A DNA stretch of 44,186 nt. It comes from Gammaproteobacteria bacterium (GTDB lineage Bacteria; Pseudomonadota; Gammaproteobacteria; SZUA-229). The stretch is from assembly GCA_024277705.1 (NCBI GenBank), contig JAJRUQ010000167.1, forward strand, positions 1 through 44,186, written 5' to 3'. Position 1 is the stretch's first letter, and the number at the start of each line of letters is the position of its first letter. This document shows, one piece after another, positions 25,531 to 34,183 of this stretch. A model generated the notes under the pieces. That model was given only the letters and a program-made list of their open reading frames with translations, did no database searches and was not told the origin of the DNA. The translations under genes and the position numbers were made by a program.

Positions 25531-26973
25531 ATGGAATACTTACCAATATTTATACAGATTAAAAACCAGCCCTGTTTAGTGGTTGGTGGTGGTTCCATCG
25601 CGGCGCGAAAGGTTGCGCTGTTGAGAAAAGCACAGGCCAATGTGACGGTGGTTTCACCTGACTTGTGTGCTGAGCTGGTCAGCCTTAAAACGCAAGGTTT
25701 GATTCAGCATTGTGCTCGTGAGTTTGAAAATACTGATCTTGACACCTGTGTTGCGGTTATCGCTGCCACTAATCAGCGTCAGGTTAATGAGTCGGTTTCT
25801 GAGCTGGCAAAGCAGTTAAGGTTGCCGGTAAACGTGGTTGATAATCCTGATTTATGCAGTTTTATCATGCCCTCCATTATTGACCGTTCGCCAGTGGTGA
25901 TTGCGGTATCGACCGGCGGTTCTTCACCGGTGCTGGCACGTTTAATCCGTACCAAACTTGAAGGCAGTATTCCAGCGGCATATGGCCATCTGGCAAAACT
26001 GGTAGAAGGTTTTCGCGAAAAAGTAAAAACGGCGTTTCCCAATGTTGAATCCCGGCGCGGCTTCTGGGAAAACATCCTGGAAGGCAAGGTGGCAGAACTG
26101 GTGTTTACCGGTCATGAAGAAGAAGCGAAGCGGGTGCTGGACAAGGCCATTGAAAAACAGGCGGAAAATCCTGAAATGCCTGGTGAAGTTTTTCTGGTGG
26201 GAGCCGGTCCCGGTGATCCGGATCTGCTGACTTTTCGTGCCCTGCGTTTAATGCAGCAGGCCGATGTGGTGGTTTATGACCGGCTGGTATCTCCCGCAAT
26301 TATGGAAATGGTGCGTCGTGATGCTGAAATTGTTTATGTTGGTAAAGAGCGTGATAAACACACCATGCAACAGGAAAATATCAACCAGCTACTGGTGCGG
26401 CTCGCCAGTGAAGGAAAACGTGTATTACGTTTAAAAGGCGGTGATCCGTTTATTTTTGGCCGTGGTGGAGAAGAGATTGAAGAACTGGCGCAGGAAGGTA
26501 TCGCATTTCAGGTGGTTCCGGGTATTACTGCCGCTAATGGCTGTTCTGCTTATGCCGGAATACCGTTAACACATCGTGATTATGCACAGTCCTGTGTGTT
26601 TGTTACCGGTCATTTAAAAGATGGCTCGGTCGACCTGAACTGGAAAGCACTGGCGCACCCGCATCAAACCGTTGTGTTTTACATGGGTCTGCATGGCGCG
26701 CCCACTTTATGTAAGGAGATGGTGGCTCACGGGCTGCCCGCCAGTACCCCGGTTGCTCTGGTTGAACAGGGTACAACTCCGCAACAGCGAGTGCTTATTG
26801 CTACCCTGGATACACTACTGGAAGTGATTAAAAATGAAGACATTAAACCGCCGACACTTATTATTGTCGGTGAAGTGGTGACACTGCATGACAAGTTATC
26901 CTGGCTGGAAGAGCATCATGTTGAAAATACTGATGGTGTTTTTGCCTACAGAAACCAGGGTACTTCTGATTAA
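25531..26973 (+). CDS. cysG: Siroheme synthase CysG
   Basis: A trifunctional enzyme making siroheme from uroporphyrinogen III for sulfite and nitrite reductases. The N-terminal Rossmann dehydrogenase/ferrochelatase half has [12 protein letters not shown] (~18-29) and [14 protein letters not shown] (~130). The C-terminal methyltransferase half has [21 protein letters not shown] (~222), [17 protein letters not shown] and [26 protein letters not shown]. The length of 480 is slightly above the usual ~460. The last ~5 residues and the stop are encoded by the left arm of an inverted-repeat element (26955-27150), so the natural C-terminus may have been replaced. In this organism siroheme could serve assimilatory sulfite reductase or a dissimilatory enzyme; neither is in the window. 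Confidence 0.96.
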   Translation: MEYLPIFIQIKNQPCLVVGGGSIAARKVALLRKAQANVTVVSPDLCAELVSLKTQGLIQHCAREFENTDLDTCVAVIAATNQRQVNESVSELAKQLRLPVNVVDNPDLCSFIMPSIIDRSPVVIAVSTGGSSPVLARLIRTKLEGSIPAAYGHLAKLVEGFREKVKTAFPNVESRRGFWENILEGKVAELVFTGHEEEAKRVLDKAIEKQAENPEMPGEVFLVGAGPGDPDLLTFRALRLMQQADVVVYDRLVSPAIMEMVRRDAEIVYVGKERDKHTMQQENINQLLVRLASEGKRVLRLKGGDPFIFGRGGEEIEELAQEGIAFQVVPGITAANGCSAYAGIPLTHRDYAQSCVFVTGHLKDGSVDLNWKALAHPHQTVVFYMGLHGAPTLCKEMVAHGLPASTPVALVEQGTTPQQRVLIATLDTLLEVIKNEDIKPPTLIIVGEVVTLHDKLSWLEEHHVENTDGVFAYRNQGTSD

Positions 26974-27150
26974 GCCTATCTATCCGGCTTACAGGCGAAT
27001 TGGCCTGTAACTATCAGGACGTGGCCTGAAGCAAGCATCTATGGCTGAGCTTGTGGTAAAAGAGCGGGCCATTCACTGCCGGGTATCGCCTTGTTGCTGA
27101 GTGCTTCAGGTCAGGCAGAGACATGATAGACTTCATCAGAGGTACCCTGG
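26955..27150. repeat. MITE-like element with 26-bp terminal inverted repeats
   Basis: The arms 26955-26980 and 27125-27150 are inverted copies with 3 mismatches in 26. Nested inside are a perfect 8-bp hairpin (TTACAGGC/GCCTGTAA, 26989-27010) and a 9-bp inverted pair (CCTGAAGCA at 27025-27033, TGCTTCAGG at 27102-27110). No protein-like frame is seen. The left arm lies in the end of cysG and supplies its stop. The structure fits a small non-autonomous inverted-repeat element, or a structured RNA. After it, 27151-27284 holds no gene; a CCAGG at 27164-27168 can pair with the right arm end. Confidence 0.6.
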
Positions 27151-27284
27151 CTTTAACGGTAGTCCAGGCTCTTTGTCAGTTGCTGATTTTGTCATAATCT
27201 GTAAACTGCAAACACAATTGATGAAATGCATAGGCTGGTAAGTAACAGGAAACCAGTTTAGCTAACTAGTTTAGAGAATATTAA

Positions 27285-27995
27285 GTGATGCTGAATAGAA
27301 CTTTTTGCAGGAAAAACACCTTATTGTATGTGCTGGCTGCTGTGTTGTTAAGCATGATGAACCAGCCAGTTTTCGCTAAAGAAGTACGTTATGTGAGCGA
27401 CCAGCTTTCCGTGCCTGTTCGTTCCGGTGCTACCACCGGGCATCGTATTATTAAATTCTTAACCAGTGGCACAGCATTAACCGTTGTGCAGACCTCCGAA
27501 GATGGAAAATTTCTTCAGGTCGAATTTTCCGGTGACAGAACCGGCTGGGTGCTGGCGGAAAATTTAATGAATAATCCGGGTGCACGGGTACAACTCGCAA
27601 GTACCAGTGAAAAGCTGGAAAAATCCAGGAAGCTCAACAAGCAGTTAAACACGTCTATTGCGGAACTAAAGTCTGAAATCAAGCAATTGAAAAGTGAGAA
27701 TGCAAGCTTGAAATCGGAACGTATTAATTTAAGTAATTCACTGGATGACCTGAAAATTACAGCAGCAAATCCTCTGGCTTTATCGAAAAAAAATACAGTA
27801 TTAAAAAAACAGCTGGGTAAAGCTGAAGCCAGCGTATCGAGGTTGGAGCAGGACAATCAGCAACTGCGCAGCAATGCTACCCAGGAGTGGTTTTTGATCG
27901 GCGGCGGTGTGTCTATTGGCAGTCTGATTCTGGGCTTGATTCTGACCCGAATCAACTGGCGTCGTAAACGGGACAGCTGGGGCGGCAGTTTTTAA
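27285..27995 (+). CDS. SH3-domain and C-terminal anchor protein (TIGR04211/YgiM type)
   Basis: A 236-residue envelope protein: signal peptide (residues ~1-31), then a bacterial SH3 domain (~38-97: LSVPVRSGATTGHRIIKFLTSGTALTV ... RTGWVLAENL). A long coiled coil (~105-200, heptads with LKSEIKQLKSENASLKSE) and a C-terminal membrane helix (~206-226) with a basic tail follow. This is the YgiM-like layout, thought to act at the cell envelope, the SH3 domain facing the periplasm. It faces senA convergently with an 80-base gap. No operon partner is evident. Confidence 0.88.
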   Translation: MMLNRTFCRKNTLLYVLAAVLLSMMNQPVFAKEVRYVSDQLSVPVRSGATTGHRIIKFLTSGTALTVVQTSEDGKFLQVEFSGDRTGWVLAENLMNNPGARVQLASTSEKLEKSRKLNKQLNTSIAELKSEIKQLKSENASLKSERINLSNSLDDLKITAANPLALSKKNTVLKKQLGKAEASVSRLEQDNQQLRSNATQEWFLIGGGVSIGSLILGLILTRINWRRKRDSWGGSF

Positions 27996-28074
27996 TCTCT
28001 TGCGAACAAAAGCAGCATATCTTACGGGCTTGTCTTGATACCCGCTGATGACTGATTCGTTTCGTAAAGTGCTT

Positions 28075-29373
28075 TTACAGTGCGCACGTCCTGAAGCCTG
28101 CAAACACATCATTTCTTTCCGCGCCATAATAATTTCGCCAGCTGTTTCTGATCATGCGGGAACGTGTTGGCCATGCGCCGCCGCGTAATACTTTTGTCTG
28201 GCCGAACAACGGTTGTGAGTAATCCTGATACATGTCAGCAACAAAACCGGGGTAGGGCTTAAAAGTATCAGCGGTCCATTCCCAGACATTCCCCAGCATC
28301 TGACGACAACCATAAAAACTGTCACCGGCAGGTAAAGCACCGACATCGATAGTGCGCATAGCACGTGCATCCATGTTGACATGTTTTGCGGCAGGGGCTT
28401 CATTTCCCCAGGGGTAAAGCGGTTTGTTTGCTTCCGGGCCGCACGCCGCCAGTTCCCATTCAGCTTCTATGGGTAAACGTCTGCCTGCCCAGCGGCACCA
28501 GGCACTGGCCTCATACCAGTTGACATGGACAATGGCTGCATGCGGCCGCATGGCTAGCCACTGGTCAAAGTGTTTGATTAACCAGTGACCATTGCGGTCT
28601 TTTTTCCAGCCGTTGGGCAAGCTGATGTTGTTTTGCTGTAACCAGCTCCAGCCTTTTTCATCCCAGAACTGTGGTTCCTTATAACCACCATCTTCAACAA
28701 AGTTTGCATATTGCTGATAGCTGGTTGCTGCGCGGGCAATGGCAAAAGGCTTGATGCTGACCGGATGTTGCCATTTTTCATTGTCAAAGCAGAAGTTTGC
28801 ATTTTTGCTGGCGCCCAATAAAAACTCGCTGGCGGGAATACTTGCATCACCTTCGAGCGGGCCGGCATCGTAAGCCACGTCCTGTAAAACATTATTGCTG
28901 AATACCGGACAGGGATAGTTTAAGGTACGGCGGCTGTAGGTATATGCTTCGGTATGCATGTCTTCGTGAAACACTGCATAACGGGTGAGGTAAATATCCC
29001 GGGCGGTGACTTTCTGGTTTTGCAAATGATTGATTTCTGCATCCAGTACCTGCTGCATGTAGCTTTTGGTCTTCTCCAGTGATAACAGTGGCAAGTGCCA
29101 GCGGTCGTCATGGGCAATCGTAATCGAGTCATACAGTTCATCTGCATTTTTTAAAAATGAATCTGCACCGTTGCTGTGGCGCAGGGTCCAGAGTTCATGA
29201 AAATACGCAGCATGACCGATTTCCCATAACAGTGGATTTACAATATCAAGCTGCGGGCCGATAATCTGTTGCTGATCCAGACCGGCAAGCAGTGCCAGGG
29301 TGCGTTGCCGAGCATCCTTTAAATCAGCAATTAATGAAGTAATCGTTTGTCCAGGAATGTTTTTGTCTGACAT
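28075..29373 (-). CDS. senA: Selenoneine synthase SenA (EgtB-like non-heme iron enzyme)
   Basis: A 432-residue EgtB-superfamily protein. The N-terminal DinB-like domain (~10-175) carries the iron-binding set: His54 (EIGHAAYF) and the HEDMHTE motif (His136, His140, Glu142). The C-terminal FGE-sulfatase domain (~180-432) has GWSWLQQNNI, HVNWYEASAWCRWAGRRLPIEAEWE, MLGNVWEWTAD and the ending RNYYGAERNDVFAGFRTC. EgtB makes a sulfoxide from hercynine and a thiol; SenA uses a selenosugar to form the C-Se bond. The assignment to SenA instead of EgtB rests on the divergent neighbour, which is a SenB selenosugar synthase, and on the selenophosphate synthase and EgtD beyond it. No egtC or egtE is near, as expected for selenoneine. 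Confidence 0.85.
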   Translation of the reverse strand: MSDKNIPGQTITSLIADLKDARQRTLALLAGLDQQQIIGPQLDIVNPLLWEIGHAAYFHELWTLRHSNGADSFLKNADELYDSITIAHDDRWHLPLLSLEKTKSYMQQVLDAEINHLQNQKVTARDIYLTRYAVFHEDMHTEAYTYSRRTLNYPCPVFSNNVLQDVAYDAGPLEGDASIPASEFLLGASKNANFCFDNEKWQHPVSIKPFAIARAATSYQQYANFVEDGGYKEPQFWDEKGWSWLQQNNISLPNGWKKDRNGHWLIKHFDQWLAMRPHAAIVHVNWYEASAWCRWAGRRLPIEAEWELAACGPEANKPLYPWGNEAPAAKHVNMDARAMRTIDVGALPAGDSFYGCRQMLGNVWEWTADTFKPYPGFVADMYQDYSQPLFGQTKVLRGGAWPTRSRMIRNSWRNYYGAERNDVFAGFRTCAL

Positions 29374-29395
29374 GTTTTCGATGTTTGTTTTTTCC

Positions 29396-29404
29396 TATAG
29401 TATA
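29396..29404. promoter_or_regulatory. Symmetric -10 element shared by senA and senB
   Basis: TATAGTATA reads TATAGT toward senB and TATACT toward senA, so one nine-base site can offer a -10 hexamer in each direction. The spacer between the two start codons is only 36 bases. For senB the expected start of transcription would be within a few bases of its ATG at 29410, so a leaderless mRNA is possible. No good -35 is visible on either side, and the senA leader has an AGGAAA about 20 bases from its ATG, too far for a normal site. Confidence 0.45.
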
Positions 29405-29409
29405 ACGTG

Positions 29410-30366
29410 ATGCACATTGGAATAATAACCCCGGCGGCGGCAAAGTCACTTAACGGCAATCGTGCCACCGCGACGCGCTGGGCAGGGTTTCTACGGCAGC
29501 TGGGGCATAAAGTCAGCATCAGTGTTACCTGGGATGGCAGAGCTTATGACCTGATAATCGCGCTGCATGCCTGGCGCAGTGCGCCGTCAATCGCTGCCTG
29601 TAAACAGCAGTACCCGGACTCCCCGCTGGTGCTGGCGATGACAGGAACCGATCTGTACCGGTTTATAAACAGTCATCCGGAACCGACACTGGCATCAATT
29701 GCCGCAGCTGACAGGCTGGTAACGCTGCATCCACTGGCGGCAAATGTGCTGCCGGAAAAGGTTCGTCATAAAGTTCGTGTTATTCATCAGTCAGCCGTGC
29801 CGCTGGCAAACCCCGGCAGGCGTTCGGTTAGATTTTTTGATGTCTGTGTTGTCGGCCACTTACGTGCAGAAAAAGATTCGATGCGGGTAGCGTATGCGGT
29901 TAGAGATTTGCCGCAGAGCAGCCGTATTCGGGTATTACATTTTGGTAAAGCTCATAATGCTGAGTGGGCCGCTTATGCGTGTGATGAGATGAAAATCAAT
30001 CCGCGTTATCACTGGTTTGGAGAAGTGGCACACTGGAAAGTCAGGCAGGCTTATGCACGTTGCCATCTAATGGTACTGCCTTCCATCATGGAAGGCGGAG
30101 CGAATGTGATTTCGGAAGCCATCATTGCAGGATTGGCGGTGATCGCTTCGAAAATTGACGGCTCGGTGGGCTTGCTGGGTGAGAATTATGCCGGCTATTT
30201 TCCGGTACAGGATGGTGAGGCACTGCGTGAATTATTATTAACCGCTGAGCAAGACAGGCGCTATTTGCAAACCCTGGAGCAACAGTGCAAACAGCGTGCT
30301 GCTCTGTTTACCCGTGAAGCCGAGAAACAGGGCTGGGCAGATTTGTTGCAGGACATGGGACTGTAA
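29410..30366 (+). CDS. senB: Selenosugar synthase SenB (glycosyltransferase family 4-like)
   Basis: A 318-residue GT-B fold glycosyltransferase. SenB couples a UDP-sugar with selenophosphate to give the selenosugar that SenA uses. The N-terminal domain begins IGIITPAAAKSLNGNRATATRWAGFLRQLGH, a feature of the SenB family, and the C-terminal domain has the donor-binding block PSIMEGGANVISEAIIAGLAVIASKIDGSVGLLG with the conserved E-G-G-A. A GTG at 29407 is an alternative start three bases upstream. The gene is divergent from senA and convergent with selD. There is no signal peptide, so it acts in the cytoplasm. Identification is by family recognition and context. Confidence 0.85.
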   Translation: MHIGIITPAAAKSLNGNRATATRWAGFLRQLGHKVSISVTWDGRAYDLIIALHAWRSAPSIAACKQQYPDSPLVLAMTGTDLYRFINSHPEPTLASIAAADRLVTLHPLAANVLPEKVRHKVRVIHQSAVPLANPGRRSVRFFDVCVVGHLRAEKDSMRVAYAVRDLPQSSRIRVLHFGKAHNAEWAAYACDEMKINPRYHWFGEVAHWKVRQAYARCHLMVLPSIMEGGANVISEAIIAGLAVIASKIDGSVGLLGENYAGYFPVQDGEALRELLLTAEQDRRYLQTLEQQCKQRAALFTREAEKQGWADLLQDMGL

Positions 30367-30380
30367 AAACAAATTTTTTT

Positions 30381-30396
30381 AATGATGTGAATCATT
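30381..30396. promoter_or_regulatory. Short inverted repeat in the senB-selD convergent gap
   Basis: AATGAT and ATCATT around a four-base centre (GTGA) just after the senB stop. It resembles half of a Fur-like dyad, but between convergent genes it is more likely an inert repeat or part of a transcript end. A run of seven T lies at about 30374-30380 on the plus strand. Confidence 0.2.
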
Positions 30397-30492
30397 CGCA
30401 CTAAAAATGGCGTGTGGCCGTTATTCGGGTAAAGATCGACCTGCCGGGAGTGGCTGCCGGGGCAGAGATAATTTTTGTAGATAGTGTATGTT

Positions 30493-32775
30493 TCAGGCTT
30501 TTAGCATCACTCTTTCAAGGTTTTCTGTTTCATTGCTTACTTTACCGATGATCACGCTTGCTGGATATGCGCATGTTTTTAGTTCAGTTAAACAGGCTTC
30601 GGCATTTTCGGCCGGAATGGCGGCCAGCAGACCACCGGATGTTTGCGGATCAAACAGTAAAGGATAGTGTTTGTGCGCACGCAATTCTCCCGGGTCTTTT
30701 ATCGCACGCCGTAAGCGAACATTCTGTTCCTGTAGTGAACTGAAAATACCGGTGGCGATGGTTTCCAGTGCGCCGTCCAGAACCGGCAGGGTATGTAGAT
30801 AAAGTTCAACACTTCTTTGGGATGAGCGGGTCATTTCTACAAGATGCCCGAGCAGGCCAAAGCCGGTTACATCGGTACAAGCGGTAGCACCGTGGCGATG
30901 CAAACATAAACCGGCGGCCTGGTTGGACAATAGCATGCTCTGTAAAGCAGCATCAATCCAGCGGCCTTTTGCTTTTAGTCGCATATCAGCGGCGAACAGT
31001 GTGCCGGTGCCGAGCGCTTTGGTGAGGATTAATACATCACCGGTTTGCATACCTGATTTACACATAAGCTGCTCACGATCGACCAGGCCGGTCACGGATA
31101 AACCAAACGACAGTTCAGCGCCCTCACTGGAATGGCCGCCGACTAAAGCGGTATTACTGGCATTCAAAACATGTACAGCCCCTGACATGGTTTGATATAA
31201 CTGATCCTCAATCTGGCTTTCAATACCGTATGGAATGGTGGCGATAGCCATGGCTGACTGGGTTTCAGCACCCATGGCAAAAATATCACTGAGCGCGTGA
31301 TTGGCTGCAATTTGGCCAAAAATATACGGGTCATCTATAAAACTGCGAAAATAATCCACACTTTGTACCACCAGTTTACCGCTGGCTACTTCGGTGACTG
31401 CGGCATCATCCGGGTCTGCTAAACCAATGACAACATCATCACGGCTTATCGGGGTAAGGCGATTGATAACACGCGATAAAACCGTGCTGCCAACTTTTGC
31501 ACCACAACCGCCGCAGCGCATGGCGATAGCAGAAATTTCTTTTAAGGTTTTTTTGTCGGCAATAGTCTTATCGATTTGAGGCGTATTTCCCTGCATGGCT
31601 GCCGCTGTCATTTCCGGTAGTACATTAAAATTATCCATAAAACGCCGGTCAATCCAGTCTTTTATTTTCCATAACCAGGCACCTTCTAATGACCAGTTAT
31701 TGCGTGAAGCAATGGCGTATTTATCACCGCTTGAGATCAGTCCTAAAAAATGCTGTTGCGGGGTAAACGGCTGCAGGTTTTTATGGTGTATGGCACGGCC
31801 AAGATTCCGCGCCAGTGGCGGCCCCTGCCTGACGGCAAAAACACCTGACTTGGGTCGCGGGTGGTTGATCATGGCGGCGATATCACCGGCCGCGAAAATA
31901 TTGTTATCTGAGGTTGACTGCAGATAGTCATTGACTGTGATAAAACCCTGCTCATCAACCTCCAGACCGCTGTCTTTTATCCATGCGGGTGCACAGGCGT
32001 TGGTCAGCCATAAAGCTGCATTAGCGGGGAAGTGTTTGTTATGGTCGCAACTGATGGTGTTATTTTCAAGCTGTACCACGCGATGATTGTGGTGAATACG
32101 GATGTTGCGACTTTTCAGAATTCTATAAAAACGCTGTCTAACGCGTTTATTATGGGTTGGCAGTATTTCATTGCTGTCACAGTAGATATCGACCTGTAAG
32201 GTGTCTGTTGATTTGTGTGATGCGGATAATAATTGATGCAGGCGGTATTGTGTTGCCAGTGCCATTTCAATACCGCCGGCACCACCACCGACAACCGCGA
32301 GATGAAATGTTTTGTCGCTATGGGTGATTTCACTGGCCAGTACACTCCACTGTGCCAGAAATTTATCGATCGGTTTTACCGGTAATGAAAATCTGTCGGC
32401 ACCCGGTACATGCAAGGTGCCGGGTCTGGAGCCAATGTTAATGGAAGCAATATCATAATTTACCGGCGGCCGGCCTTCGCAGAATATTTGCTGGTTCTGC
32501 AGATCCATGGCGGTAACTTCAGCATGAAAAATTCGTGCCTGAGCAAATTGTGCCAGCGGACGCAGGTCGATATGGGCTTCATCATATTGATAATGACCGG
32601 CAATATAACCGGGCAGCATGCCGGAATAGGGTGTGTGCAGGTCACGGGTAATAAGCGTCAGACGTACTCCCGATACCGGGTGCATGGCAAAATATTTCAG
32701 TACTGAAAGGTGGCTGTGCCCGCCACCGATTAAAACGAGATCTTTGACAACCGGAACTGTGCTGGATTTATTCAT
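30493..32775 (-). CDS. selD: FAD oxidoreductase-selenophosphate synthase fusion (SelD; SenC role)
   Basis: A 760-residue two-part protein. Residues ~8-385 are a pyridine-nucleotide-disulfide-type flavoprotein: LVLIGGGHSHLSVLKYF dinucleotide loop, VVGGGAGGIEMALA second loop, FAAGDIAA FAD signature. This N-terminal-to-SelD domain is a known family. Residues ~405-755 are a complete SelD: MRCGGCGAK with the catalytic Cys424 (Cys, not Sec) and Lys427, SVDYFRSFIDDPYIFGQIAANHALSDIFAMG, ALVGGHSSEGAELSFGL, TDVTGFGLLGHL and DPQTSGGLLAAIP. SelD makes selenophosphate from selenide and ATP; the flavoprotein half may reduce or deliver selenium, which is inference. It converges with senB and diverges from egtD, consistent with supplying selenoneine synthesis; it may also supply selU or Sec synthesis. 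Confidence 0.92.
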   Translation of the reverse strand: MNKSSTVPVVKDLVLIGGGHSHLSVLKYFAMHPVSGVRLTLITRDLHTPYSGMLPGYIAGHYQYDEAHIDLRPLAQFAQARIFHAEVTAMDLQNQQIFCEGRPPVNYDIASINIGSRPGTLHVPGADRFSLPVKPIDKFLAQWSVLASEITHSDKTFHLAVVGGGAGGIEMALATQYRLHQLLSASHKSTDTLQVDIYCDSNEILPTHNKRVRQRFYRILKSRNIRIHHNHRVVQLENNTISCDHNKHFPANAALWLTNACAPAWIKDSGLEVDEQGFITVNDYLQSTSDNNIFAAGDIAAMINHPRPKSGVFAVRQGPPLARNLGRAIHHKNLQPFTPQQHFLGLISSGDKYAIASRNNWSLEGAWLWKIKDWIDRRFMDNFNVLPEMTAAAMQGNTPQIDKTIADKKTLKEISAIAMRCGGCGAKVGSTVLSRVINRLTPISRDDVVIGLADPDDAAVTEVASGKLVVQSVDYFRSFIDDPYIFGQIAANHALSDIFAMGAETQSAMAIATIPYGIESQIEDQLYQTMSGAVHVLNASNTALVGGHSSEGAELSFGLSVTGLVDREQLMCKSGMQTGDVLILTKALGTGTLFAADMRLKAKGRWIDAALQSMLLSNQAAGLCLHRHGATACTDVTGFGLLGHLVEMTRSSQRSVELYLHTLPVLDGALETIATGIFSSLQEQNVRLRRAIKDPGELRAHKHYPLLFDPQTSGGLLAAIPAENAEACLTELKTCAYPASVIIGKVSNETENLERVMLKA

Positions 32776-32927
32776 GAAAAAACATGTTGCTTGAATCAGG
32801 ACTTCCCTAGCTTACACGTTTGTCGTAAATGGCGGTACCGGTGGTTCTGCGTTGTATTCTATTTGTTGCAGTAATATCATGACTGCGATAGGGTGAGCCG
32901 AGCAGCGATAAACCATACAGTAAAGCC
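32776..32927. promoter_or_regulatory. Divergent promoter region between selD and egtD
   Basis: A 152-base spacer that must drive both genes. An inverted repeat GCAGT (32868-32872) and ACTGC (32882-32886) with a nine-base centre is the only dyad I see. No strong -10/-35 pair was found for either gene. The egtD start lacks a clear Shine-Dalgarno. Confidence 0.3.
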
Positions 32928-33908
32928 ATGAATGAATTATCAAAACATTACCAGTTTTCTGACCAGCACCCGGAAGTTACGGATTTTCGTGCGGACATCA
33001 TACAGGGGCTTTGCGCTTCACCGCCTTATATCTCAGCGAAATATTTTTATGACGAGAACGGTTCCCGTTTATTTGAAAAAATATGTAATACCGAGGAGTA
33101 TTACCCGACACGAACCGAAGTTGATATTATTCGCGATAACATCGATGATATTGTTAATGTGCTAGGTAAGGATTGCCTGCTTATTGAACCCGGCAGTGGT
33201 GACAGTTATAAAGTCAGGTTATTACTTGATGCGCTCAGGCCGATTGCTTATTTACCCATCGACATCTCAAAACGTTATTTGCAGGATGAAGCAAAAAAAC
33301 TGGCGGCTGAATTTACCTGGCTAAAGGTGCATGCCATCTGTGCGGACTTCACGGGGAATGATTTTTCGGGCAAGCTTGCATTGCCTCATCATGTTTCTGT
33401 TACCAACAAGGTGGCTTTTTTCCCCGGTTCGACCATCGGTAATTTTGAACCTGAACAGGCGGTCAAGGTACTTGAAGAAATTAAAATGATGGTCGGTGAA
33501 CAAGGTGGCCTGTTGATCGGTGTGGACCTGCAAAAAGATACTGCTATTTTAAATGCGGCTTATAATGACAAAGAAGGGTATACCGCGCAATTTAATAAAA
33601 ATCTGTTGCTTCGAATCAACCGGGAACTGGGGGCAAACTTTAATCCTGAGCAGTTTCAGCATCATGCCTTTTATAATGAGCAGAAACATCGTATCGAAAT
33701 GCACCTGCTTAGTATCATTGATCAGCAGGTGGACATTGGTAATGAGCGTTTTCTGTTTAAAAAAGACCAGTCGATTCTTACTGAGTATTCACATAAATAT
33801 TCAATTGAGCTGTTTCAGCAGCTGGCTGCACAGGCGGGTTTTCAGCGGGTAAAAACATGGCTGGATGAAAAGTCACTGTTCAGTCTGCATTATTTTACTG
33901 TGGTATGA
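32928..33908 (+). CDS. egtD: L-histidine Nalpha-methyltransferase EgtD
   Basis: A 326-residue SAM-dependent enzyme that trimethylates histidine to hercynine, the backbone of ergothioneine and selenoneine. Family features are ISAKYFYDENGSRLFEKICNTEEYYPTRTE, the SAM-binding LIEPGSGDSYKVRLLLDAL and the FFPGSTIGNFEPEQA block. The C-terminal ILTEYSHKYS carries the substrate-binding region. Length is normal. It is divergent from selD and supplies the hercynine that SenA would selenylate. It ends just before the cassette-like insert, with convergent slt beyond it. Confidence 0.94.
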   Translation: MNELSKHYQFSDQHPEVTDFRADIIQGLCASPPYISAKYFYDENGSRLFEKICNTEEYYPTRTEVDIIRDNIDDIVNVLGKDCLLIEPGSGDSYKVRLLLDALRPIAYLPIDISKRYLQDEAKKLAAEFTWLKVHAICADFTGNDFSGKLALPHHVSVTNKVAFFPGSTIGNFEPEQAVKVLEEIKMMVGEQGGLLIGVDLQKDTAILNAAYNDKEGYTAQFNKNLLLRINRELGANFNPEQFQHHAFYNEQKHRIEMHLLSIIDQQVDIGNERFLFKKDQSILTEYSHKYSIELFQQLAAQAGFQRVKTWLDEKSLFSLHYFTVV

Positions 33909-33958
33909 TTTTTAATCACTATAAAACAAGTCTATGTATAAAAACGGATCAAAATAAA

Positions 33959-34183
33959 ATGGCAGAGTTCTTCAACAATAATGCATCTGCAGTTTTCGCT
34001 TTACTTGGCGTTCTCGTTACTGGTTTGGTAAGCTCCTTATCAATTACTAAAGAAGCCAAACTTAGGCTCGTTGAAAAAATACTTGATAAAAAACTGAAAG
34101 CACACGAGCATGTAATAACAATAGCAAATCAAATGAGAACAATGGTTGCTCTAATTGTACCGCCTGCTCAGGAAGTCAATTAG
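33959..34183 (+). CDS. Cassette 1 protein, single membrane helix, probably truncated
   Basis: I take the ATG 33959 (MAEFFNNNAS), 74 residues. A frame upstream to 33905 would overlap the egtD stop and is not needed. It has one hydrophobic helix (residues ~9-28, AVFALLGVLVTGLVSSLSI), then a Lys-rich helical segment (EAKLRLVEKILDKKLKAHEHVITIANQMRT) and stops at TAG 34181. Similar short membrane proteins occur in gene cassettes and continue well past this point, so this copy is probably shortened by a frameshift near 34150-34180. Function is unknown. Confidence 0.5.
   Translation: MAEFFNNNASAVFALLGVLVTGLVSSLSITKEAKLRLVEKILDKKLKAHEHVITIANQMRTMVALIVPPAQEVN

Noticed and set aside
28075-29373. EgtB or OvoA for ergothioneine/ovothiol synthesis instead of SenA.
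   Set aside because: Not excluded by sequence alone, but there is no egtA, egtC or egtE, OvoA would carry a fused methyltransferase domain, and a SenB-type glycosyltransferase plus SelD are adjacent; SenA fits better.
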